Shown here: piece by piece, positions 41,790 through 49,486 of the stretch
How the letters are laid out: each line of letters begins with the position of its first letter
How positions within the stretch are numbered: position 1 is the stretch's first letter
Source of the DNA: JAGORL01 sp964372415
GTDB lineage: Bacteria; Patescibacteriota; Patescibacteriia; UBA9934
DNA: 64,000 bases
Direction: 5' to 3'
NCBI GenBank assembly: GCA_964372415.1
Contig: CAYJQH010000003.1
Location: forward strand, 44,215-108,214
The notes under the pieces: model-generated
What the model was told of the DNA's origin: nothing
Databases searched by the model: none
The model's input: only the letters and a program-made list of their open reading frames with translations
Made by a program: the position numbers and the translations under genes

Positions 41790-42635
41790 ATGATTGAAAC
41801 AAATGTGCAATTTTTAAAAACTCAGGAGTGGAAAATTTTGTTAAGTGTCATCATTGGATTGTCTATAATATTCGCTTTTAGGCTGCTTATAAGTACAACA
41901 ACGAATTCAGCCCAGCAGTCTAGTTCGATAAAAAACGCTGAAGAAAAAGTTAATTGGCAGCTTCGTGAAGGCGGGTTTTGGGTTGCGCAAGAAACTCCAC
42001 CACCCTGTCCAGATCCGCTCCAGCTAGTCACACCAGTTGATGTATCGCTACAAACAGCTATTTTATATCCCGGTCAGGTGCGGGGCGGAGCCTATAAACC
42101 CCATGGTGGCTTCCGTTTTCCCGAATTAGATGAAAATCGGCTTACCGTTACCATCCCAATGGATGCAGAGGTCATACGCGGATCTCGAGCGTATCGCAAT
42201 GGGGAAAATCAGTACTCCTTTGAATTTATTGCGCCATGCGGAATTTGGTACTCGTTTGGTCATTTGCTAGAGTTAACACCGAAGTTTCAGGCATTGGCCG
42301 ACAGTTTGCCGCTCATCAATGATGATGCCGAGGGGTTTCACACCACCCAGATTTTTTCATTGACCGAGCCGGTTCCGGTCACTGCCGGTGAGATCATTGC
42401 CACAAAGGTTGGTTACGCTATTTCTCACAACGTCTTTTTCGATTTTGGCGTATTGGATTTACGACAAACAAACGGATTTATTATTCGGTCTGAATGGGAA
42501 GAAAAATACAGCGACCAGTTTGATCATTATGGGGTGTGTTGGCTGGATCTATTCTCGCCAGCTGATTCGGCAAAAATTAAAGCCTTACCCGGAGGTGATT
42601 TTGAGACCGGTAAGACAAGTGATTATTGTAATTAA
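41790..42635 (+). CDS. Membrane-anchored extracytoplasmic protein, M23-like fold possible
   Basis: 281 aa. One transmembrane segment (about 16-35, ILLSVIIGLSIIFAFRLLI) is followed by an outside domain with six or so cysteines. YKPHGGFRF, a beta-rich stretch with VIRGSRAYR and GIWYSFGHLLEL recall the beta-sheet of LytM/M23 proteins, but the zinc ligands are not complete. Function unknown. It stands alone between tRNA-Ser and galU. Confidence 0.65.
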   Translation: MIETNVQFLKTQEWKILLSVIIGLSIIFAFRLLISTTTNSAQQSSSIKNAEEKVNWQLREGGFWVAQETPPPCPDPLQLVTPVDVSLQTAILYPGQVRGGAYKPHGGFRFPELDENRLTVTIPMDAEVIRGSRAYRNGENQYSFEFIAPCGIWYSFGHLLELTPKFQALADSLPLINDDAEGFHTTQIFSLTEPVPVTAGEIIATKVGYAISHNVFFDFGVLDLRQTNGFIIRSEWEEKYSDQFDHYGVCWLDLFSPADSAKIKALPGGDFETGKTSDYCN

Positions 42636-42734
42636 AATTTTCTAGCAACGTAAAGAATTTTTACGTTAATCAAGCTCATTTTTAATAATTAAGTTATTGC
42701 ATTTAGATCGTGAGCCGATAATTTTTTATCGGTG

Positions 42735-42740
42735 TATAAT
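42735..42740 (+). promoter_or_regulatory. galU -10 box (leaderless)
   Basis: TATAAT ending 9 nt before ATG 42750; it selects this ATG rather than the in-frame ATG at 42732, since the earlier ATG lies upstream of the box. Confidence 0.7.
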
Positions 42741-42749
42741 GTTCGGGTT

Positions 42750-43628
42750 ATGCCTGAGGCAAAAATTCGTAAGGCAATTATTCCGGTGGCTGGCATGGGA
42801 ACGCGTTTTCTGCCTGCTACTAAAGCGCAGCCCAAAGAAATGCTGCCAATTGTTGATAAGCCGGTCATTCAATATATTGTTGAAGAAGCGGTCGCTGCGG
42901 GTATTGAAGAGGTCATTTTCGTGACAGCCATCGGCAAGCGTGCGCTTGAAGATCATTTTGACCGAAATTTTGAGCTCGAGTACCGCTTGGCTCAGAAGAA
43001 AAAAGATAAAGAACTAGAAGCTATTGAACGCATTGGCCGATTGGCTAAATTTGCCTTTGTAAGACAAGCCAAACCCATGGGTGATGGGCACGCTATTCTA
43101 GCCGCTGCTCCGTTTGTTGGCACGGACGAACCAGTGGCTGTGCTTTTTGGCGACGACATCATTACAAGCGAAGTGCCAGCTATCGGCCAGCTTATTGCTA
43201 CTTACGAAAAGTACCATGACCCAGTGGTGGCTATTCAGGCGGTGCCCAAGGCAAAAGTTGGTAGCTACGGTGTGATTGGTGGCGTAAAGCTCGATGATGA
43301 CACTTGGCAAATTGATGAGTTCGTTGAAAAGCCCGCGCCAGCCAAAGCGCCATCTAGTTTGGCGGTGGTTGGCAGATATGTGATCACGCCTGAAATTTTG
43401 CGTATTTTAGAAAAACAAAAACCCGGCAAAGATGGTGAAATTCGTTTAGCGGACGCCTTCGGTACCCACCTTGATAGGGGACACACTATGTACGGCTGCA
43501 AGTTCCACGGTTTCCGGTATGATTGTGGTAACAAGTTTCAGTTTATTGTGGCTCAAATTGAGCTTGGCCTGAGACATCCAGAAGTAAAAAAAGATTTAAA
43601 AGCCTACCTTAAGGGTTTTTGCGAGTAG
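42750..43628 (+). CDS. galU: UTP-glucose-1-phosphate uridylyltransferase
   Basis: 292 aa from ATG 42750. Nucleotidyltransferase motifs: KAIIPVAGMGTRFLPATKA, PKEMLPIVDKPVIQYIVEEA, VLFGDDII, IDEFVEKP and GCKFHGFRYDCGNK. It makes UDP-glucose for surface glycans, in keeping with the O-antigen ligase and flippase at 52-54 kb. The SBP gene follows after 3 nt. Confidence 0.95.
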   Translation: MPEAKIRKAIIPVAGMGTRFLPATKAQPKEMLPIVDKPVIQYIVEEAVAAGIEEVIFVTAIGKRALEDHFDRNFELEYRLAQKKKDKELEAIERIGRLAKFAFVRQAKPMGDGHAILAAAPFVGTDEPVAVLFGDDIITSEVPAIGQLIATYEKYHDPVVAIQAVPKAKVGSYGVIGGVKLDDDTWQIDEFVEKPAPAKAPSSLAVVGRYVITPEILRILEKQKPGKDGEIRLADAFGTHLDRGHTMYGCKFHGFRYDCGNKFQFIVAQIELGLRHPEVKKDLKAYLKGFCE

Positions 43629-43631
43629 CCT

Positions 43632-45014
43632 ATGTTGCCTTTGCGTTCGATTTCACGTTTCTTACCGATTGCACTACTCCTGGCTCTCGGGGCAGGTTGT
43701 TTTGGCGGTGGCTCCGCGGCCAGTGTTGAGGAGATCGAGCTTAACTACTGGCGGGTCTACGATAATGAAGAAGCCTTCGAGGAAATTATTAAAGCCTACG
43801 AAACGCTGCACCCTAATGTCAAAATTAATTATCGTCGTTTGAGATCAGATGAGTATGAAGACGAACTTATCCGGGCCATTGCTGAAGGAAAGGGGCCGGA
43901 TATTTTTTCCGTTCACAACACCAAAATCGGCGAGTTTGAGTCTTTGATGTTACCACTGCCGCCGTCGGTGCGCGTTGCTTATCTTGAAACCAAAGGCACG
44001 CTTCGCAAAGAGACGGTTCTTGTGGAGCGTGTTCAGGCCACTCTAAGTCAAAAAGCTTTAAGCGAACGTTATGTTGACGTTGTTTTAAGCGACGTGCTTC
44101 GCAGCTACCGCCCCGACCCAGAAGTTGATCCGCAATTGCGTGTTTTCGGGTTGCCTCTCTCGGTTGATACGCTCGTCATGTTGTACAACAAAGATCTGAC
44201 GAATGCCGCCGGTGTATCTACGGTGCCAACTACTTGGGACGAGTTTCAAGAAGCCGTGCGCAAGCTCACCGTGTATGGTGATGACGGCACTATCAGTCAA
44301 TCCGGAGGAGCGATCGGCACTACGGGTAACGTGGAGCGATCGTCGGACATCGTCTCTCTTCTCATGATGCAAAACGGGGTCCAAATGACAGATAGTCGTG
44401 GTCGAGTGTCATTCCACGAAGTGCCTCGGGGCACGCCACGAGGTATTTTTCCCGGTATTGATGCCGTGCGTTTTTACACCGATTTTGCCAACCCGGTTAA
44501 GGATGTTTATACCTGGAATGAAACTTTCCCCAGTTCATTTGAGGCCTTCGCCAACGGTCAAACCGCATTTTTCTTTGGCTACAGCTATCATCTCCCACTC
44601 CTTAAGGCTGCTTCACCGCAATTAAATATTGCGGTCGCAAAGGTGCCCCAAATAGCCGGTGGCAAACAAGTGAATTTTGCTAATTATTGGGTCGAAGCTG
44701 TGTCGCGCACTTCCAAATATTCAGATTACGCCTGGGATTTTGTGCAGTTCGCAGCTTCAGCGGAAAACGTCGATTCGTTTCTTTCTGAAGCGCAGAAGCC
44801 CACCGCCCTTAGAGCACTCATGAACACACAACTCAACGATCCGGAACTCGGTCCGTTCGTGGAACAGTTGTTGACCTCTGAAAGTTGGTACAAAGGCAAT
44901 GATACCGAGGCAGCAGAGGCTGGCTTAAATGCCTTAGCTGAGGAAATTTTAGCCGGCGTCGATGCTGACGAGGCAATTCAAAAGGCAGCCAATGCCGTCG
45001 CGGCGACGTATTAG
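43632..45014 (+). CDS. Extracellular solute-binding lipoprotein (family 1)
   Basis: 460 aa. Signal peptide with lipobox LGAGC (Cys23), followed by the SBP_bac_1/8 fold: LNYWRVYDNEEAFEEIIKAY, HPNVKINYRRL, GKGPDIFSVHN, LPLSVDTLVMLYNKDL, TWDEFQEAVRKL and NGQTAFFFGYSYHL. Such proteins deliver sugars or other oligomers to ABC permeases; no permease or ATPase gene is next to it, so its partner is elsewhere or absent. It begins 3 nt after galU. Confidence 0.92.
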   Translation: MLPLRSISRFLPIALLLALGAGCFGGGSAASVEEIELNYWRVYDNEEAFEEIIKAYETLHPNVKINYRRLRSDEYEDELIRAIAEGKGPDIFSVHNTKIGEFESLMLPLPPSVRVAYLETKGTLRKETVLVERVQATLSQKALSERYVDVVLSDVLRSYRPDPEVDPQLRVFGLPLSVDTLVMLYNKDLTNAAGVSTVPTTWDEFQEAVRKLTVYGDDGTISQSGGAIGTTGNVERSSDIVSLLMMQNGVQMTDSRGRVSFHEVPRGTPRGIFPGIDAVRFYTDFANPVKDVYTWNETFPSSFEAFANGQTAFFFGYSYHLPLLKAASPQLNIAVAKVPQIAGGKQVNFANYWVEAVSRTSKYSDYAWDFVQFAASAENVDSFLSEAQKPTALRALMNTQLNDPELGPFVEQLLTSESWYKGNDTEAAEAGLNALAEEILAGVDADEAIQKAANAVAATY

Positions 45015-45026
45015 TAAATTTTGGTC

Positions 45027-45112
45027 GTCATTGTGAACCCGAGCGAAGGCGAGGGGGAAGCAATCTGTAAACCATAGATTGCTTCGTCGCCCTTCGGGCT
45101 CCTCGCAATGAC
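45027..45112. repeat. CATTG-bounded interspersed palindrome
   Basis: 86-bp inverted repeat from GTCATTG to CAATGAC with internal AAGCAATCT/AGATTGCTT, GCGAAGG-type and CCCTTCGGGCTCCTCGC segments. The right arm matches the widespread dispersed repeat type CGAGGAGCCCGAAGGGCGAC seen in many bacterial genomes (from memory). Confidence 0.75.
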
Positions 45113-45126
45113 TAAAGAGTGCATGA

Positions 45127-45132
45127 TATAAT
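45127..45132 (+). promoter_or_regulatory. -10 box for the pilin-like cluster
   Basis: TATAAT, 8 nt before ATG 45141: leaderless start of the six-gene array. Confidence 0.65.
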
Positions 45133-45140
45133 CCGCAAGT

Positions 45141-45629
45141 ATGGTGCGGATTTTTGGTTTAGGCAGACTTTTCTTTGGGCTGACGCTCGGTATTTTTTGG
45201 TTTATCACGCCACAAACAGCTTTGGCTCAAACTGACGTTGAGACTGGTTATCGATCAATTCTCAATAACGGCATAATTTTTGCCAACCTGCCTGAGCCCC
45301 AAGAAGCCTGCAAAGAATTCGGGCAGTGTACGTTAGATCAGGTAATGCAAATTTTTGTAAATATCGCCACTGGTATTTTGGGCGTTATTGGATCTATCGT
45401 GCTCCTTATGTTTGTTTATGGTGGTTATGTGTGGATTACATCTTTTGGCAGGGAAGAGCGGGTGACTCGGGGTAAGGACACCATGAACCACGCTATTTTG
45501 GGCTTAGCTCTCGTACTTGGCGCCTACGCACTAATGAATTTTGTGATCGCTAGCGTGGCTGGTGACCGGCCAAGTGCCACGCTTGAAGAGACTATTCAAA
45601 AAGCTCAGGATGCTGAGTCTTCGCTCTAA
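45141..45629 (+). CDS. TrbC/VirB2-like pilin-type membrane protein 1
   Basis: 162 aa. Signal peptide (to ALA-Q), a variable outer segment with two cysteines (EACKEFGQC), then two membrane helices joined by a short charged loop: GSIVLLMFVYGGYVWITSFGREERVTRGKD and the second helix LGLALVLGAYALMNFVI. This is the 'T4SS pilin' (PF18895-type) arrangement common in CPR genomes. It is the longest member of the array and belongs to the WITSFG subgroup with member 2. Confidence 0.85.
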   Translation: MVRIFGLGRLFFGLTLGIFWFITPQTALAQTDVETGYRSILNNGIIFANLPEPQEACKEFGQCTLDQVMQIFVNIATGILGVIGSIVLLMFVYGGYVWITSFGREERVTRGKDTMNHAILGLALVLGAYALMNFVIASVAGDRPSATLEETIQKAQDAESSL

Positions 45630-45645
45630 GACTGTAAACTTTTCT

Positions 45646-46014
45646 ATGAAAAATTACTGGCGGCAAACTTTTACCAGCCTAAACGTAATCGGCGCTTTAC
45701 TTGTGCCGCACCTAGTGCAAGCCCAGGTACAACTCATCAATCCTTTGGGAACAGGTGAAGACGCAACTGATCCACGAGTTCTTATTGCTAGGCTAATTCA
45801 GGCAATCCTTTCAGTTGTTGGTTCAATAGCCCTTCTTATGTTTGTTTACGGCGGGGTGCTTTGGATCACTTCTTTTGGTGAGCCGGCCAGAGTAGAAAAG
45901 GGTAAGAAGATATTGGTCTGGACGGTGCTTGGGCTCGCACTTATTGCCTCGGCCTACGTTATAGTAAATGCTCTACTTTTGGGGTTGACCACAGGATCAG
46001 CGACCGCAGTATAA
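45646..46014 (+). CDS. TrbC/VirB2-like pilin-type membrane protein 2
   Basis: 122 aa from ATG 45646. Signal segment to VQA-Q, then paired helices with GSIALLMFVYGGVLWITSFG, loop EPARVEKGKK, and LGLALIASAYVIVNALL. Closest to member 1 (shared LLMFVYGG and WITSFG). It starts 16 nt after member 1. Confidence 0.85.
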   Translation: MKNYWRQTFTSLNVIGALLVPHLVQAQVQLINPLGTGEDATDPRVLIARLIQAILSVVGSIALLMFVYGGVLWITSFGEPARVEKGKKILVWTVLGLALIASAYVIVNALLLGLTTGSATAV

Positions 46015-46059
46015 GGTTCGTGCTACAATTTTCACAGTCTAATTCAACATTTTTTACCT

Positions 46060-46458
46060 ATGGTGAAGTCACTTCTTCGGTTCGGTATGAGCGTGGCTCT
46101 TGGCCTGGCGCTCGTCCTGCCGTTTGTTCGTTTGTCTTCAGTGGCCCACGCTCAACCGCTAGGGAGCGAAGATATTCTTAACCCTGATTTTGCCGATACG
46201 GCAGGTCTTGGTAACGCCGACTTCCAAGAGACGATCGGCCAGCTTATCCGAGTCGCACTCGGCTTTCTCGGTATCGTTGCCGTAGTCATTATTCTCTACG
46301 GAGGTTTTAAATGGATGACCGCCGGTGGCAATGATGAGAAAGTGGCAGAAGCCAAGCGGTTAATTATCGCTGGCATTATAGGTCTCGCCATCATCCTTTC
46401 AGCCTACGCTATTGCGAGCTTTGTTATTAGTTCGCTCGTTGAGGCAACGCAAGGTTAG
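46060..46458 (+). CDS. TrbC/VirB2-like pilin-type membrane protein 3
   Basis: 132 aa. Signal peptide to AHA-Q; helix 1 VVIILYGGFKWMTAGGN, loop DEKVAEAKR, helix 2 GIIGLAIILSAYAIASFVI. First of the WMTA subgroup (members 3-6). A TACAAT box at about 46023 lies some 30 nt upstream, so a separate transcript is possible. Confidence 0.85.
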   Translation: MVKSLLRFGMSVALGLALVLPFVRLSSVAHAQPLGSEDILNPDFADTAGLGNADFQETIGQLIRVALGFLGIVAVVIILYGGFKWMTAGGNDEKVAEAKRLIIAGIIGLAIILSAYAIASFVISSLVEATQG

Positions 46459-46505
46459 TTTTCGTCCACCCAGAATCCCGGAGGACCACTTCCGGGATTC
46501 GATGT

Positions 46506-46886
46506 ATGCGGAAACTACTTGGCTCGACCATTCTTTTTTTCTTACTAGCCCCAATTTTAGTTCGCGCGCAATTGAATTCAGATGCCAGCGGCCTTACTAG
46601 CACTGGCAATGCCGCTTATAATATTACAGATGTTCAATCAGTAGGAAGTTTTATTGGAGAATTCATAATTCAGCCAGTCCTCGGGATCACTGGACTTCTT
46701 TTTCTGTTACTCACTATCTACGCTGGTTTTCTCTGGATGACAGCCGGTGGCGATCCCTCACGAGTCAAAAAAGCTAAAGACATTTTGTTGGCTGCTGTAA
46801 TAGGTACTGCCATTATGGCTCTTGCTTACGTAATCACCAACGCTGTTATTAACGCAGTCAGTTCGGGCTACACAACCTCGCTTTAA
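46506..46886 (+). CDS. TrbC/VirB2-like pilin-type membrane protein 4
   Basis: 126 aa. Signal peptide to VRA-Q; helix 1 LLFLLLTIYAGFLWMTAGGD, loop PSRVKKAKD, helix 2 VIGTAIMALAYVITNAVI. A 9-bp hairpin (AATCCCGGA/TCCGGGATT, 46474-46500) precedes it without a T-run. Confidence 0.83.
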   Translation: MRKLLGSTILFFLLAPILVRAQLNSDASGLTSTGNAAYNITDVQSVGSFIGEFIIQPVLGITGLLFLLLTIYAGFLWMTAGGDPSRVKKAKDILLAAVIGTAIMALAYVITNAVINAVSSGYTTSL

Positions 46887-46891
46887 CTAGT

Positions 46892-47215
46892 ATGTTAAAA
46901 AAGCTTGCCGTTCATTTAGAAGAAGGACTGGCAGAAGCCGGACGTTTAGGTTTTGATTCCCCAATATCTGATGATCCTGGAACTGTTGTGGGTTTATTCA
47001 TTAATATTGTTCTTGGCGTTCTTGGCGTTATTTTTTTGGTGCTTACAATTTACGCCGGTTTCCTTTGGATGACAGCCGCGGGAAACGAAGAGCAGGTTAA
47101 GAAGGCTAAACACATTGTTGTTCAAGCTGTTATTGGGCTCGTGATTACCCTTTCAGCCTACGCTATCTCCGACTTCGTTATTAATCAACTTACGGCAGCC
47201 ACCGGAACTGGCTAG
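46892..47215 (+). CDS. TrbC/VirB2-like pilin-type membrane protein 5
   Basis: 107 aa. Unlike the others it has no signal peptide: the start MLKKLAVHLEEGLAEAG is amphipathic. Helix 1 VIFLVLTIYAGFLWMTAAGN, loop EEQVKKAKH, helix 2 AVIGLVITLSAYAISDFVI, then NQLTAATGTG. Very close to member 6 in the helical part, so a recent duplication. Confidence 0.82.
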   Translation: MLKKLAVHLEEGLAEAGRLGFDSPISDDPGTVVGLFINIVLGVLGVIFLVLTIYAGFLWMTAAGNEEQVKKAKHIVVQAVIGLVITLSAYAISDFVINQLTAATGTG

Positions 47216-47287
47216 CATAGAGCTATACACACGTTCCTTTGACACACTTCTTACATGATATACTTTACCTAAATACAAAAACTTTTT

Positions 47288-47680
47288 ATGAAACTTTCTC
47301 ACCTCCTGGTTGGCGCCGCGCTTATAACGCTCCCTTTGTCTGGTTTTGTCAGTCATCGAGTACAGGCACAGACAGATTTAGATATTAAAGATACCCTAGC
47401 TGATGTAAACACCACAGCTGGTTTCGGGGACCAGCCTCTTGAAAACACGATCGGTACCTTGATCAACGTTTTCCTGGGCGTGCTCGGTATTATCTTTCTT
47501 GTGCTCATTATTTACGCTGGTTTCCTCTGGATGACCGCGGCTGGTAACGAGGGACAAGTTGAGAAGGCTAAGAATATCATGGTCACTTCAGTTATCGGTC
47601 TCGTTATTCTCCTCTCGGCCTACGCCATTTCAAGTTTCGTTATCGATCAGCTTACTGCCGCAACTGGTACAGGGACCTAA
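47288..47680 (+). CDS. TrbC/VirB2-like pilin-type membrane protein 6
   Basis: 130 aa. Signal peptide to VQA-Q; helix 1 IIFLVLIIYAGFLWMTAAGN, loop EGQVEKAKN, helix 2 SVIGLVILLSAYAISSFVI, then DQLTAATGTGT. Nearly the same C-terminal half as member 5. A TATACT box (about 47260) lies upstream, with a short leader; an intrinsic terminator closes the array. Confidence 0.85.
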   Translation: MKLSHLLVGAALITLPLSGFVSHRVQAQTDLDIKDTLADVNTTAGFGDQPLENTIGTLINVFLGVLGIIFLVLIIYAGFLWMTAAGNEGQVEKAKNIMVTSVIGLVILLSAYAISSFVIDQLTAATGTGT

Positions 47681-47692
47681 GAACAAAAGCAA

Positions 47693-47729
47693 ACAAAAGA
47701 CCCTCGCCACACGGCGGGGTTTTTTGTTT
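47693..47729 (+). terminator. Intrinsic terminator of the pilin array
   Basis: CCCTCGCC/GGCGGGG (with one T.G pair), loop ACAC, then TTTTTTG. Confidence 0.8.
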
Positions 47730-47733
47730 GCGT

Positions 47734-47828
47734 TGACCCCCTCTTTATCTCCCCCTTAAACAAGGGGGAGACGCTATGTGCATTGCGGCGGCGCCCCCTC
47801 CTTAATAAGGAGGGGGTAGGGGTGGTCA
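47734..47828. repeat. MITE-like element, copy 2
   Basis: About 95 bp from TGACCCCCTC to GGGGTGGTCA, with internal stems CTCCCCCTT/AAGGGGGAG and CCCCCTCCTTA/TAAGGAGGGGG, and the phrase GAGACGCTATG shared with copy 1 (27018-27124). No ORF. It separates the pilin array from the GC-rich block. Confidence 0.75.
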
Positions 47829-47861
47829 GTCGTTCGGCATGGTCGCTTCGCGAGCAAAAAG

Positions 47862-47899
47862 AAGAAGACCGATCACGAGGGATCGGTCTTCGACGTTCG
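47862..47899 (-). terminator. Intrinsic terminator of the GC-rich operon
   Basis: AAGACCGATC/GATCGGTCTT, loop on the minus strand CCTCGT, followed by CTTCTTTTTG; 14 nt after the stop at 47913. Confidence 0.8.
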
Positions 47900-47912
47900 G
47901 TCACGACGGCTG

Positions 47913-48431
47913 CTAGTGGCAGCGGCTGTGGGTGAACGTCAGGTCGTCGTTCTGAGTGTCTGAAATGTCTACCCAGAACGTGAGGCACGTGCCCACGCGG
48001 GCGAAAGTGCCGAGATAGGCCTTGACGCGTCCCTCCACCACCGAATGGTTTTCTGGTCCAGCCAGCACGAGCCCGGTGTACTCCTCGTACCCGTCCTCCA
48101 TGCAGTACCAGAACGGCACCGGGGCTGTGGCGACGGGTCGCGAGCCGCTCCGCTGCGTCACCGGCGCGGGCGGGATTACACTCACCATCTGCCCGCCGAG
48201 CTCGGCGACCACCAGGTGGCCACCCTGGTTCGGGTCGCCGTCCCACACCTGCACCGGCGTCTGGCTGGCCAGGCGCGGGGCGATGAAGTACGGCCGGGTA
48301 TTCGCGCCCTGCCTGCACAGAGGCGAGAGTCCCGGCGGCAGCGTCCCGAGCACGATGGTGCTTGGGGCGAGCGGCGCGGCCGGATCCACTGCCTCGGCCG
48401 TCGACAGGAGAGTCAGGATCAGGGTGATCAC
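47913..48431 (-). CDS. Secreted protein of unknown function (GC-rich operon)
   Basis: 172 aa from GTG 48431, which overlaps the upstream stop in GTGA. A short signal peptide (MITLILTLLSTAEA) leads a mature part with four cysteines and many Pro residues. Codon use is markedly GC-rich, unlike the pilin genes next door. Family not recognised. The gene probably shares a transcript with the partial gene upstream; a terminator follows. Confidence 0.65.
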   Translation of the reverse strand: MITLILTLLSTAEAVDPAAPLAPSTIVLGTLPPGLSPLCRQGANTRPYFIAPRLASQTPVQVWDGDPNQGGHLVVAELGGQMVSVIPPAPVTQRSGSRPVATAPVPFWYCMEDGYEEYTGLVLAGPENHSVVEGRVKAYLGTFARVGTCLTFWVDISDTQNDDLTFTHSRCH

Positions 48432-49073
48432 TGGTTCACCTCCTCGAGGGCCCTTTCGGCCTTGGCCAGATCTCCGTTCGGCGGCTTGACCGTGGTCGTT
48501 TCTTCGACGACCACGTTCAAGGGAGACATTCCTCCGAAGCCCGTCGTGCTGACGGAACCTCCCGAGAGCACTTGGTTCGCCCAGGACTGAGCCTCGACCC
48601 AGCCGTTGAAGCTGTTGAGACCACCTCCTCCGAACCCGCGGGCGGCCTGGGTGGCTGCCGGGCCGGTGGCGTAGACACCCTCACGGGTGTCCACGTACAC
48701 GGCCGGCGTCGCCTGGGTCGAGGTTCTGGCGACCACATTGTTGTCCTGAGTCACGGTCTGGGTGGCCACGAGTGGCACCTTGACGACCTCGGCTAAAGCC
48801 GCGATCATCGTCTCGCCCTGCACGGCGCGACTTTTGACCTCGATCCCGGCGACTCCGGTCTTCAGACACTCGTTGGCGAGCGCCAGAAGATCCTCGGCAT
48901 GGTTACCGTTCATCGGTTGATCGAGGATCTCGAGGGCGCGATCGCAGGCCGAGAACCAGACGTGGTGCCGGCGTGGCATGTTGACCACGGTCCGTCCCTT
49001 TTTGTCCGTGAGGTCGTTCCTTTCACCCTCGGTCAGGGTATTCGTCCGCTCGAGCAGGGGCTGCTTGAGAGCC
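48428..49073 (-). CDS. GC-rich gene truncated by the assembly gap
   Basis: The frame is open from the stop at 48428 to the gap (215 codons visible); the internal ATG at 48988 is not necessarily the start, because the frame remains open upstream (ALKQPLLERTNTLTEGE). A charged N-terminal part leads to ACDRALEILDQPMNG, a helical segment, and a Gly/Ser/Thr-rich C-terminus (AARGFGGGGLN). One Val-rich strand region (VKVPLVATQTVTQ) suggests a band-7-like or beta structure, not established. No membrane segment in the visible part. Translationally coupled to the next gene. Confidence 0.6.
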
Positions 49074-49173
49074 NNNNNNNNNNNNNNNNNNNNNNNNNNN
49101 NNNNNNNNNNNNNNNNNNNNNNNNNNNNNNNNNNNNNNNNNNNNNNNNNNNNNNNNNNNNNNNNNNNNNNNNN
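49074..49173. other. Assembly gap (100 N)
   Basis: Exactly 100 undefined bases, the conventional placeholder for a scaffold join of unknown size. It interrupts the GC-rich block, and both flanking frames on the minus strand are cut by it. Confidence 0.99.
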
Positions 49174-49223
49174 GGTTGTAAAATTTCGGTGTTACCGCAT
49201 GCTTTGGCCGGAGCCGGTTTCAT
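49174..49223 (-). CDS. 5' end of a minus-strand gene cut by the gap
   Basis: ATG 49223 is preceded by a perfect promoter and encodes MKPAPAKACGNTEILQ before the frame enters the Ns. Whether it continues into the truncated gene on the other side of the gap cannot be told. Confidence 0.45.
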
Positions 49224-49238
49224 GCTTAGTAACGACGC

Positions 49239-49267
49239 ACAGTAGCATTTTTTGGGGTTTTTGTCAA
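49239..49267 (-). promoter_or_regulatory. Strong promoter next to the gap
   Basis: On the minus strand, TTGACA (49267-49262), a 17-nt spacer and TACTGT (49244-49239), with an AT-rich stretch upstream. Confidence 0.85.
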
Positions 49268-49356
49268 GCGTATAATTTATAAAATTGGCCAAAATTAGGC
49301 CAAAAATTACTTAATTACCACCGGTTCCCGGTTCCCGGATCCCGATACTTGCTAGG

Positions 49357-49385
49357 TTGACTTTTGACCCAATTTATGCTATTAT
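49357..49385 (+). promoter_or_regulatory. Promoter of the large membrane protein
   Basis: TTGACT (49357-49362), a 17-nt spacer and TATTAT (49380-49385). The leader of about 95 nt contains a CCGT-CTTT-ACGG hairpin and the AGAGGAGG ribosome site. Confidence 0.85.
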
Positions 49386-49486
49386 TTGCAGTCCTGATAA
49401 GCCGTCTTTACGGCCGGGATTGTTCTCTAATAATTTGCATGAAGTAGGTTAGAAGGTTCAAGAAACCCAATATAGAGGAGGCAAAA

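Noticed and set aside
48022..48590. Two plus-strand ORFs of 155-181 codons
   Set aside because: Shadows of the GC-rich minus-strand genes; no ribosome site or recognisable domain.
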